From the NCBI GenBank assembly GCA_025363025.1, contig JANYEO010000198.1:1-14633 (forward strand): a stretch of 14,633 bases of DNA, in the 5' to 3' direction. The notes beneath the pieces are model-generated. The model made no database searches, was not told the DNA's origin, and was given only the letters and a program-made list of their open reading frames with translations. Position numbers and translations under genes: made by a program. Numbering within the stretch: the stretch's first letter is position 1; each line of letters starts with the position of its first letter. The stretch is from Opitutia bacterium. Lineage in GTDB: Bacteria > Verrucomicrobiota > Verrucomicrobiia > Opitutales > JANYEO01. Of this stretch, positions 7,531 through 13,609 are shown one piece after another.

Positions 7531-8733
7531 ATGGTGGCAGCTATGGCGTTTGTCAGTCCAATATTGTTAGCACCTGCTACAGAGCAAAGAGTAGATTTAC
7601 TAATTATCGCCGGGGAACATTCTGGGGATGAACAGGCGGCACGGCTTGTGCTTGAGCTAAAGGCTCGCCACCCAAATCTAAGTATCGCAGCTTTGGGTGG
7701 GGTTAAGCTTGCAGAGGCTGGCGCACACTTAGTTTATGATATGACAGCGAGTGCGGTAGTGGGGTTTTTTGAAGTCGTACGCCATTATCCTTTTTTTAAG
7801 ATCCTTTTTGGAAAAGTCTTGGAGTGGATTGCTACTTATAAGCCTAAAGCTATTTTATTTGTTGATTACCCGGGTTTTAATTTGCGATTGGCAAAAACGT
7901 TAAAGACAACAGGCCTTTCGCGAAAGGGTGGGGGGGCAATCCCCTTGTATTATTACATTGCCCCTCAAGTGTGGGCCTGGAAGGCTGCGCGCCGCTTTAG
8001 TATGGCCGAAACCTTAGATGCCTTGGCCGTTATATTCCCTTTTGAAGTGGATGCTTTTAAAGATACGACTCTACCAGTTTCATTTGTAGGACACCCCTTC
8101 GCGCATGAAGGTTATCAATTGCCGGTAGCCTATGACACGGCAGCACCTGTATTGTTGCTTCCTGGGAGTCGTAAGGCAGCGGTTAAACGTATCTTTCCGC
8201 TCATGCTCGAAGGGTTTCAGGTTTTCCTTGAAAAAAATCCTCAGGCACAGGCTACGATTCTTTATCCTAGCCCTGTTATTCAAAATATTCTTGAGGATCT
8301 TTTGGCGAAGTATCCTTTGCTTAAAGGTCATTGCAAGTTATTGCCCCGTGCAGAGGGTTCGCCTGTTGCGGCTTCAGCTGTGCTTACCAGTTCCGGGACG
8401 ATGTCCCTTAATTGTGCCTTGGCGGGCATCCCTGGGGCGATTGTGTACCGAGCGGCTCTTGTTACTTACTGGATAGGCCGGCTCTTAGTAAAGGTCCCTT
8501 ATTTAGGGATTGCTAATTTGCTTTTAAATGAAGCTTTTTACCCGGAGTATATACAGGGGGCCGCTAAGGCTGCTACATTATCAGAGGAGCTGGATGATTG
8601 CCTTACTAACCCTCAGCGGTTGGCTGTAACTAAGGCAGGTGCCGCTCGTTTAAAAATAGCCTTAGGGGCAGGCCGTGATGTTTCCCGCAGTGCAGCGTCT
8701 TGGCTGAGCGCGCTTATAAGACCTCAGGCCTAA
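7531..8733 (+). CDS. lpxB: Lipid A disaccharide synthase
   Basis: Glycosyltransferase (GT19) that joins UDP-diacylglucosamine and lipid X to form the lipid A disaccharide on the inner face of the inner membrane. The 400 residues show the family motifs: AGEHSGDEQAARLVLEL at about 27, GFFEVVRHYPFF near 84, FVDYPGFNLRLAKTLK near 109, YYIAPQVWAWKAAR near 147, FPFEVDAF, FVGHPFAHEG, LLPGSRKAAVKRIFP near 208, and the donor-binding SSGTMSLNCALAGIPGAIVYR. Start ATG 7531 follows AAGGGGG, one of the few good Shine-Dalgarno sequences here; a second ATG four codons on is also possible. The 3' end overlaps folA by 20 bp, tail to tail. It is slightly longer than E. coli LpxB (382). Confidence 0.95.
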   Translation: MVAAMAFVSPILLAPATEQRVDLLIIAGEHSGDEQAARLVLELKARHPNLSIAALGGVKLAEAGAHLVYDMTASAVVGFFEVVRHYPFFKILFGKVLEWIATYKPKAILFVDYPGFNLRLAKTLKTTGLSRKGGGAIPLYYYIAPQVWAWKAARRFSMAETLDALAVIFPFEVDAFKDTTLPVSFVGHPFAHEGYQLPVAYDTAAPVLLLPGSRKAAVKRIFPLMLEGFQVFLEKNPQAQATILYPSPVIQNILEDLLAKYPLLKGHCKLLPRAEGSPVAASAVLTSSGTMSLNCALAGIPGAIVYRAALVTYWIGRLLVKVPYLGIANLLLNEAFYPEYIQGAAKAATLSEELDDCLTNPQRLAVTKAGAARLKIALGAGRDVSRSAASWLSALIRPQA

Positions 8734-9211
8734 TGCATGATTTATTGGTATAGCGTATAATTTTAAAGATGGGGGTATCTTTAATAAGAATACCTTCGTC
8801 AAAGAGGCTTTCAAACGGGGGGAAGATAGCATCCCCTTCAACCACTTGCTTTACGTGAGTTAAGTAGAGCTCGTTACAATTGGGTAGGGCCGCTTTGTAG
8901 AGCTCGCTGCCTCCAATGATAAAGACATGGCCTTGGGTCGGGTAGGCTTTAAGCGCTTCAAGCCCTGGGAGCACAACTGAACCTGTTGGCATATCGTCTA
9001 TTTGCAAGGTGCGGCTAATGACGATGTTTAAACGTTTAGGTAGGGCTCTTTTGCCGATAGATTCAAAAGTCTTTCGCCCCATGACGATGGTATGGCCGAG
9101 GGTTGTTTCCTTAAACCAAGCGAGCTCCTCCGGCAGGTTCCAAGGGAGTTTGCCGTCTTTGCCGATAACGCGATTTTCCGCCATTGCGGCAATAGCTTTC
9201 CAATTATTCAT
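8714..9211 (-). CDS. folA: Dihydrofolate reductase
   Basis: Reduces dihydrofolate to tetrahydrofolate with NADPH, replacing the cofactor oxidised by ThyA. The 165 residues match the family in length and order: AIAAMAENRVIGKDGKLPWNLPEEL (in pieces, residues 6-29), where the second glutamate of PEEL takes the place of the E. coli catalytic Asp27; TIVMGRKTFESIG at about 41; and the cofactor-binding IIGGSELYKAAL near 97. ThyA is encoded upstream on the same strand with 164 bp between, a common pairing. Its last codons lie in the 3' end of lpxB on the opposite strand. The spacer upstream carries interleaved inverted repeats that could affect its expression. Confidence 0.95.
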   Translation of the reverse strand: MNNWKAIAAMAENRVIGKDGKLPWNLPEELAWFKETTLGHTIVMGRKTFESIGKRALPKRLNIVISRTLQIDDMPTGSVVLPGLEALKAYPTQGHVFIIGGSELYKAALPNCNELYLTHVKQVVEGDAIFPPFESLFDEGILIKDTPIFKIIRYTNKSCIRPEVL

Positions 9212-9282
9212 AGAGGGCTTAATGGGTTATGGTAATTTTGCATTTAAATAATGTTCGAGAACGGGGTATAGCTGCCTGTAGA

Positions 9283-9379
9283 TTTGATTGTGAAATGTTT
9301 ATATTTAAGACCTTATATTATGAAACGCTGCCTAATGCTTAAAATCTCTTCACAATCAAAGCATTAGGCAGCGGTTCAT
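9283..9379. repeat. Two interleaved inverted repeats between thyA and folA
   Basis: Pair 1 is TTTGATTGTGAA (9283-9294) with TTCACAATCAAA (9349-9360), 12 bp and exact. Pair 2 is ATGAAACGCTGCCTAATGCTT (9320-9340) with its complement at 9359-9379, one mismatch in 21. The order is A-B-A'-B', with 2 bp shared between A' and B', which is the topology of an H-type pseudoknot in RNA. The thyA TGA stop (9376-9378) lies in the outermost arm. On the minus strand the arm reads ACCGCTGCCTAATGCTTTGA, close to ACCGCTGCAGAATGCCTTGA of the element at 5193-5388, so it is a short member of the same repeat family. Confidence 0.75.
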
Positions 9380-10173
9380 ATGGCGATTGGAGCTTTGATT
9401 AGAGGATGCGGGTCGTAATTTTCGAGCGTAACGTCTTCGAATTTAAAATCCTCTATACGCTTTACGTCTGGGTTTAAACGCATCTGCGGAAGGGCCCGTG
9501 GCTCACGGGATAGCTGTAGCTTTACTTGCTCTAAGTGGTTTTGATAAATATGATAATCCCCCATAGTATGTACAAATGCTTTGGGTTTTAGCCCGACTAT
9601 TTGAGCAACCATCATGAGGAGGATCGCGTAAGAGGCGATATTGAAGGGGACGCCTAAAAATAAGTCCGCACTGCGTTGATAAAGCTGGCAGGACAAACCG
9701 TTATCATTTGTCACATAAAATTGCATAAAGGCATGGCAAGGAGGGAGGGCCATTTGGTCTAGCTCCCCTGGGTTCCAGGCAGATATAATATGCCGGCGGC
9801 TATGGGGATTTTTTTGAAGGCCCTCTATCAGGTTAGCCACTTGGTCGACGCTTTTGCCATTTGGTGCCTGCCAGCTACGCCACTGGGCACCATATACGCG
9901 GCCAAGGCTCCCATCTTCCGCAGCCCATTCATCCCAGATTTTAACGCCGTTTTCTTTTAAATAACCGATATTGGTATCGCCTTTTAAAAACCAAAGTAGC
10001 TCGTAAATGATAGACTTTAGGTGGACCTTTTTCGTTGTGACGAGAGGAAAGCCCTGAGTCAGATCATAGTGCGTTTGAGCACCAAAGCAAGCATAGGTGC
10101 CGACTCCTGTACGGTCCTGGCGAAATTCTCCATTATCTAACACATGTTGCAAGAGGGCTAGGTAGGCTTTCAT
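9376..10173 (-). CDS. thyA: Thymidylate synthase
   Basis: Converts dUMP to dTMP with methylene-tetrahydrofolate as carbon donor and reductant; works with FolA. From the ATG at 10173 the protein is 265 residues (E. coli 264), starting MKAYLALLQHVLDNGE. The dUMP-phosphate arginine is in DRTGVGT (about 21). FPLVTTKKVHLKSI, LLWFLKGDTNI and IWDEWA follow in order, then the catalytic cysteine in MALPPCHAFMQFYV at residue 146, LSCQLYQRSADLFLGVPFN, and the C-terminal IKAPIAI that closes over the active site. A longer reading from TTG 10209 is possible but adds residues the family lacks. The stop is the start of a palindromic element; the C-terminus is complete. Confidence 0.97.
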   Translation of the reverse strand: MKAYLALLQHVLDNGEFRQDRTGVGTYACFGAQTHYDLTQGFPLVTTKKVHLKSIIYELLWFLKGDTNIGYLKENGVKIWDEWAAEDGSLGRVYGAQWRSWQAPNGKSVDQVANLIEGLQKNPHSRRHIISAWNPGELDQMALPPCHAFMQFYVTNDNGLSCQLYQRSADLFLGVPFNIASYAILLMMVAQIVGLKPKAFVHTMGDYHIYQNHLEQVKLQLSREPRALPQMRLNPDVKRIEDFKFEDVTLENYDPHPLIKAPIAI

Positions 10174-10271
10174 ACCCACGATGGTGGATGGAGTTGATAG
10201 GGAAATCAAGGCACTTTACAGTAGTTTTTCAAAGCTATTTGCCTGTTGCCAATTCTCGAAAGTGTGCTCAT

Positions 10272-10316
10272 AAGCAAAAACGTACCCAGGCAGAACCAGA
10301 GTACGTTTTGGTGCTT
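10272..10316 (-). terminator. Probable intrinsic terminator after rpmB
   Basis: On the minus strand AAGCACCAAAACGTAC is followed by a 15-nt loop and GTACGTTTTTGCTT. The core AAAACGTAC/GTACGTTTT pairs perfectly over 9 bp (10277-10285 with 10301-10309) and runs into five Ts. It lies 30 bp after the rpmB stop and about 100 bp before thyA, so it probably separates rpmB from thyA-folA. The stem is AT-rich and the loop long, so efficiency is uncertain. Confidence 0.55.
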
Positions 10317-10345
10317 AATTAAAAGCGACTTTGATGGAAAAAGCG

Positions 10346-10576
10346 TTAGGCCTTTTCGACCAATCCAGCCTTAATAGCCTTAACCGCTACCCATAGGCGT
10401 TTGATTTGACCAGAGGCGAGCCGAACGCGAATGCGCTGGACGTTAGGTTTAAAGGTACGTTTAACTACCTTTACCACGTGAGTACCGATACCCCCGCTTT
10501 TTTTGGTTTGACCCTTGCGAGTAATGGAGCCTCCACGGTGGGGCCGACGGCCTGTAATTGCACAAATCCTTGCCAT
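10346..10576 (-). CDS. rpmB: 50S ribosomal protein L28
   Basis: Small basic protein of the large ribosomal subunit, 76 residues from ATG 10576 (MARICAITGRRPHRGG). The N-terminal C-x-ITG-RRP block is the L28 signature, followed by KSGGIGTHVVKVVKRTFKPN and RLASGQIKRLWVAVKAIKAG. The insertion with KKSGGIG relative to E. coli resembles L28 of Verrucomicrobiota and some neighbours. An upstream in-frame reading starting near 10645 would add 23 non-ribosomal residues and is rejected. It has no ribosomal neighbour (rpmG is absent here). Upstream lies the 502-bp repeat-rich gap up to 11078. Confidence 0.92.
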   Translation of the reverse strand: MARICAITGRRPHRGGSITRKGQTKKSGGIGTHVVKVVKRTFKPNVQRIRVRLASGQIKRLWVAVKAIKAGLVEKA

Positions 10577-10647
10577 GATGTATATATCTATAAAGTCGTT
10601 AGGAAAGCGGAGGGTGGGGATAGCCAACATTAAAAGCAAGCCCAAAT

Positions 10648-10773
10648 TGACGGGTTATGGAAAATGCATGATTTTGAGTTAAAAATCGAGACTTTTCGGT
10701 CGAGGGCTAAAGCCCACTCCGCTCTAAGAACTCAATTTTGATCCTCAAACTGATGTATTTTCATAACCCGTCA
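10648..10773. repeat. 126-bp palindromic element upstream of rpmB
   Basis: The ends TGACGGGTTATG (10648) and CATAACCCGTCA (10773) are exact 12-bp inverted repeats, and pairing continues imperfectly for about 44 bp (AAAATGCATGATTTTGAG against the complement of CTCAAACTGATGTATTTT). The loop has GAGGGCTAAAGCCCACTC (10703-10720), a GGGC-TAAA-GCCC hairpin that parallels GAGTGCTTTAGCACACTC in the element at 5193-5388. The ends differ from the AGACCG family, so this is a second, related family. It is separated by only 9 bp from the element at 10783. Confidence 0.75.
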
Positions 10774-10782
10774 GGCATTAGA

Positions 10783-10977
10783 AGACCGCTGCATAATAGC
10801 GATTTTCAACAAAATACACGCTATTTGATGTTTTTAAACACTCGGGATTATATAGAGACCGCATGCAGAATGCCTTAATTTTGAAGAACTTGCAAGGCGA
10901 AGCGACGAATGTACAGATAGCACTTGAGGAGCGACAACACCGCAAAAATTTAAAAGAAAGGTATTATGCAGCGGTCT
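10783..10977 (+). mobile_element. MITE-like element, copy A, 195 bp, with perfect 16-bp terminal inverted repeats
   Basis: The left end AGACCGCTGCATAATA (10783-10798) and right end TATTATGCAGCGGTCT (10962-10977) are exact reverse complements. The direct repeat CATTAGA flanks it at 10776-10782 and 10978-10984, as expected for a target-site duplication, though CATT after the right end also occurs at other copies. An internal end, AGAGACCGCATGCAGAATGCC (in two parts, 10854-10874), divides it into an 80-bp AT-rich third and a 124-bp hairpin portion. It matches the copy at 5193-5388 in length and order. It encodes no protein. It fills the gap upstream of the DUF432 gene together with the 126-bp palindrome. 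Confidence 0.85.
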
Positions 10978-11024
10978 CATTAGATTGCACTCCCCTTAAT
11001 GTACTCCGCCTTCTTTAAATTGTT

Positions 11025-11053
11025 TTGATCATTATGATTTCTCAATCTATTTT
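11025..11053 (+). promoter_or_regulatory. Candidate sigma-70-type promoter for the DUF432-mscS pair
   Basis: TTGATC (11025-11030), a 17-bp spacer, then TATTTT (11048-11053), 25 bp before the ATG at 11079. It lies between the right end of the repeat element and the gene. Matches are 4 of 6 in each box, so this is suggestive only. Confidence 0.3.
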
Positions 11054-11078
11054 GTATTTTCAGTCTTTTATTTAAACT

Positions 11079-11888
11079 ATGCTTTATCCAGTTGCCCTCT
11101 GGGAATCACAAGTCCTTCCTCATCAAGGTGTTTTTGAGTGGAAGAGCGGGCCGCTTAGTTTATTTATTAAAAGGACGGAAGATGGTGACTGGCTGTGGGC
11201 TGCACAAAATGGGGTGGAAAGCCTGGAGGCATATGTAGGTAAGCCAACAAACATTCCAGATGGGCTAAGTTGGACACGCTGGGCTTTTTCTCCCGAAGTA
11301 GAGCGGTTTCGTATTGTGCCTCGTTTACTGGATAAATCCGTTGTGGTGCGGCCTCAATTTCCCCTTATGGTGCCTCCGGGTAGCCACGTGCGCTTTTTTG
11401 TGCCTATTCCCTTGGTCTTTCGGATTAGTGTTGAGACGAAGGGAGGCGAATGTTTGCTAGAGCCCGTGTCTTCGCTTGCACTTAACACGGTTTGGTTTGG
11501 TGACTTATCTGAAGGGGAGTTATGCTACGGTTTACTAACTCGGGCTGTTCGAGATGCGTCAGAGCTTCATTTATTCCCGCACCGGGCCATTTGCCCTGTT
11601 GTGCTTCATAATAATACGTCAGTCGCTATTCCTTTTAATAAGATTTGCCTTAAAGTGTGTTATTTAACCCTTTATCAAGGACCTGATCGCTTGTGGACTA
11701 ATACCATTAATATTGTCATGCAAAAGGCAGGGACCGCAGGGGAATCGACTTTCGAGTGCACCCCCCCTGGCAATTTGGGGACTGCTCCTCGTTTGGCTGA
11801 GCCCCTACAACCCCCCCCTACAGGAGCCTTTCATGGGGGGCTTGATGTCGCTCATTTTAAAGGACAAGTGAAAGCTTTTTTATCATAA
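11079..11888 (+). CDS. DUF432 domain protein
   Basis: A 269-residue protein with the look of the DUF432 family: W-x-RW near 65 (LSWTRWAFSPEVERFRIVP), the block DKSVVVRPQFPLMVPPGS at about 85-103, repeated strand-like segments (VRFFVPIPLVFRI), and WFGDLSEGELCYGL near 145. No signal peptide or membrane segment is evident, so it is probably cytosolic. DUF432 genes often sit next to MscS channel genes, as here: mscS starts 68 bp downstream on the same strand. A role in gating or sensing for the channel is a reasonable inference from that linkage but is not shown. The C-terminal 35 residues are proline-rich. The TAA stop overlaps by two bases the solo repeat end that fills the start of the gap. 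Confidence 0.75.
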   Translation: MLYPVALWESQVLPHQGVFEWKSGPLSLFIKRTEDGDWLWAAQNGVESLEAYVGKPTNIPDGLSWTRWAFSPEVERFRIVPRLLDKSVVVRPQFPLMVPPGSHVRFFVPIPLVFRISVETKGGECLLEPVSSLALNTVWFGDLSEGELCYGLLTRAVRDASELHLFPHRAICPVVLHNNTSVAIPFNKICLKVCYLTLYQGPDRLWTNTINIVMQKAGTAGESTFECTPPGNLGTAPRLAEPLQPPPTGAFHGGLDVAHFKGQVKAFLS

Positions 11889-11921
11889 TGAGACCATTGC
11901 ATAATACCTTTCTTTTGAATT
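11887..11921. repeat. Solo repeat end between the DUF432 gene and mscS
   Basis: AATGAGACCATTGCATAATA, then CCTTTCTTTTGAATT, matches the right end of the element at 10783-10977 read in reverse, with only three or four differences over 35 bp. Homology stops abruptly near 11921, so it is a truncated copy or a single end. It starts in the stop codon of the upstream gene. Confidence 0.75.
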
Positions 11922-11956
11922 CAGTTTCATAACGCTCACATAAGTATTTTTTATCT

Positions 11957-12772
11957 ATGCCTTCCGTCAATGCCTCTCTCGAAGCCTTTCAGGCCCTTCA
12001 CCCGCATGTTATTGGCAGTTTAATTCGCGGAGGGCTTTGGATTTGCGTTGGCATTCCCTTGCTGTTCTTTTTTGCACGTGTGGTCGGGCGTTCGTTATCG
12101 AAGCGTATCTCCCCTCATGCCGGGATGCTTGCTCAAAAAATCATTTCCTACGGAGGAAATATTTTAATCTTCATCACCATTTTGCTAGATTTTAATTTCA
12201 ACCTTTCCGCTATATTAGGGACTGCGGGGATAGCCTCGGTTGCCTTTGGCTTTGCGGCGAAAACGAGTCTCTCTAATCTCATTTCAGGTGTCTTTTTACT
12301 GTGGGAGAAACCCTTTCAAATTGGAGACCAAATTCGGATAGATAAATCTAATATCACCGGCTACGTCCTTTCTATCGATTTACTATCAGTTAAAATACGC
12401 ACACAGGATAATCTCTTTGTCCGCATCCCCAATGAAACACTAGTGCAGAGCGACTTTGTCAATATCTCACGCTTTCCTATTCGGCGTTATGCACTTTCGC
12501 TAAATGTAGCCTATAATGCAGATCTTAAGCGGGTAGAAGCTGTTTTAATTGAAGTAGCCTTGGCCAATGCTTGTTGTTTGGATGACCCAGCCCCACAAGT
12601 CCTTTTTGATAGCTTAGGGGCCTCTGGTATTAATTACACGCTGTATGTATGGGTAGAGCAAAGTCGCTACAATGAAATACGTAACCTCATAGCAGCTGAC
12701 GTTGTTAAGCGCTTTGCCCAAGAAGGGATAGAGATTCCTTATACACGCTACGACGTGAAGCTGCTGTCCTAA
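11957..12772 (+). CDS. mscS: Small-conductance mechanosensitive channel, MscS family
   Basis: Inner-membrane channel that opens under membrane tension to release solutes after osmotic downshock. The 271 residues have three predicted membrane segments: about 20-42 (GLWICVGIPLLFFFARVVG), about 62-82 (IISYGGNILIFITILLDF) and the pore-lining helix about 87-117 (ILGTAGIASVAFGFAAKTS, then LSNLISGVFLLWEKPFQ). The small beta domain follows, with GDQIRIDKSNITGYVLSI, TQDNLFVRIPNETL and the SRFPIRRY segment. A C-terminal alpha/beta domain ends at VKLLS. Length is close to E. coli MscS (286). It is the second gene of the pair with the DUF432 protein. Its stop is 14 bp from the convergent scpB stop. Confidence 0.93.
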   Translation: MPSVNASLEAFQALHPHVIGSLIRGGLWICVGIPLLFFFARVVGRSLSKRISPHAGMLAQKIISYGGNILIFITILLDFNFNLSAILGTAGIASVAFGFAAKTSLSNLISGVFLLWEKPFQIGDQIRIDKSNITGYVLSIDLLSVKIRTQDNLFVRIPNETLVQSDFVNISRFPIRRYALSLNVAYNADLKRVEAVLIEVALANACCLDDPAPQVLFDSLGASGINYTLYVWVEQSRYNEIRNLIAADVVKRFAQEGIEIPYTRYDVKLLS

Positions 12773-12786
12773 TACTTTTTAGTATT
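12771..12786. terminator. Short hairpin between convergent mscS and scpB
   Basis: AATACT-TTTT-AGTATT, a perfect 6-bp stem with a 4-base loop, exactly fills the space between the two stop codons (it begins in the mscS TAA). A symmetric position suggests a shared terminator, but the stem has one GC pair and no T-run after it, so it would be weak alone. Confidence 0.35.
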
Positions 12787-13476
12787 CTACAAGACGCTTT
12801 CTAACGGCATTTCTTCTTGTTGTAGAAGCTGCCCTAGCCAAGCATCAATTTCTCGGCTTTTTAAGCCTTCTACAGAGGGAAGAGCTTCTAGTGTTGTCAG
12901 CCCAGTAAGTTCGAGGAATTTTTCGGTCGTACCGTATTGGGTAGGTCTGCCGGGCAAGTCTGCCCTGCCAGTCATAATGATAAGGCCAAGGTCTACGAGT
13001 TTGTTTAACGCGCTATCAACGGCTACTCCGCGAACTTTTTCCATATCGGCCCGGGTTACGGGTTGGCGGTAGGCAATAATAGCTAACGTTTCTAAAGCTG
13101 CAGGGGATAGCTTTAGCGGACGAGGTTCATCGCGGAGGAGCCGCACCCACTCACTATAACGGGGGGCCGTAACCAAGCGGTACCCTGCGGGCCCTTCTTG
13201 TAAGTGGTAGGGGGCCTCCGTCATAATTAATTCTTGCGCAAGCGCCTCTAATGTATCCCGGATTTGGGCTGCGGTTAAGAGAGTGGGCACGTTGCTAATC
13301 GGAAGCGTTTCTTGCGGGTCATCCGACGCACTTTCTTCTGCTTGTACTTTAGCTTCTTCATGATAACGCGTGATGACTTTTTGCACGTCTTTAATGCTCA
13401 GTGGGCTATCGCTTGAAAAAAGAAGAGCCAGCAGAATTGATTTCAGCGGGAAAGAAAGTGGATCGTAAAATTCCAT
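12787..13476 (-). CDS. scpB: Segregation and condensation protein B
   Basis: Kleisin-partner subunit of the bacterial SMC condensin, which compacts and segregates the chromosome. From ATG 13476 it has 229 residues: a first winged helix (about 8-85, ILLALLFSSDSPLSIKDVQ at the start) interrupted by an acidic Glu/Ser/Asp-rich stretch (about 40-60), and a second winged helix with the best conserved block of the family, LSPAALETLAIIAYRQPVT then RADMEKVRGVAVDSAL, and LPGRPTQYGTTEKFLE. A longer reading from 13518 adds 14 residues that the family lacks. scpA, its usual neighbour, is absent from the window. A 7-bp perfect hairpin lies 3 nt before this start. Confidence 0.92.
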   Translation of the reverse strand: MEFYDPLSFPLKSILLALLFSSDSPLSIKDVQKVITRYHEEAKVQAEESASDDPQETLPISNVPTLLTAAQIRDTLEALAQELIMTEAPYHLQEGPAGYRLVTAPRYSEWVRLLRDEPRPLKLSPAALETLAIIAYRQPVTRADMEKVRGVAVDSALNKLVDLGLIIMTGRADLPGRPTQYGTTEKFLELTGLTTLEALPSVEGLKSREIDAWLGQLLQQEEMPLESVL

Positions 13477-13479
13477 ACG

Positions 13480-13524
13480 GACAAAAGGTTTTTGTCTAAA
13501 ATCGTGATTTTTGAGCAAAAAATC
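13480..13524 (-). promoter_or_regulatory. Two small hairpins just upstream of the scpB start
   Basis: On the minus strand GACAAAA-ACC-TTTTGTC (13480-13496) is a perfect 7-bp stem with a 3-base loop, ending 3 nt before the ATG at 13476. It would cover the ribosome-binding region. A second, GATTTTTT-GCTC-AAAAATC (13506-13524), lies just before it. Both are AT-rich. If translation began at 13518 instead, the first hairpin would be coding. Confidence 0.35.
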
Positions 13525-13609
13525 GAGCCTTATCGCTTGGTTCCTTCCTGGGTGAGAAAATCATTGCTACCTGGGGGCTTATACGTTTTACTTGACTTCT
13601 CCCCTTTAT

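Noticed and set aside
8132..8476. A second plus-strand reading frame inside lpxB
   Set aside because: The translation is rich in Arg, Leu, Cys and Phe with no motif, while the lpxB frame carries conserved family motifs throughout.
10406..10633. A plus-strand reading frame over the rpmB region
   Set aside because: It is the complement of rpmB, which has clear L28 motifs on the minus strand.
5193..10977. The palindromes as integron attC sites or a CRISPR array
   Set aside because: There are no conserved integrase-binding core sites, no gene-cassette structure, and no evenly spaced short repeats with unique spacers.
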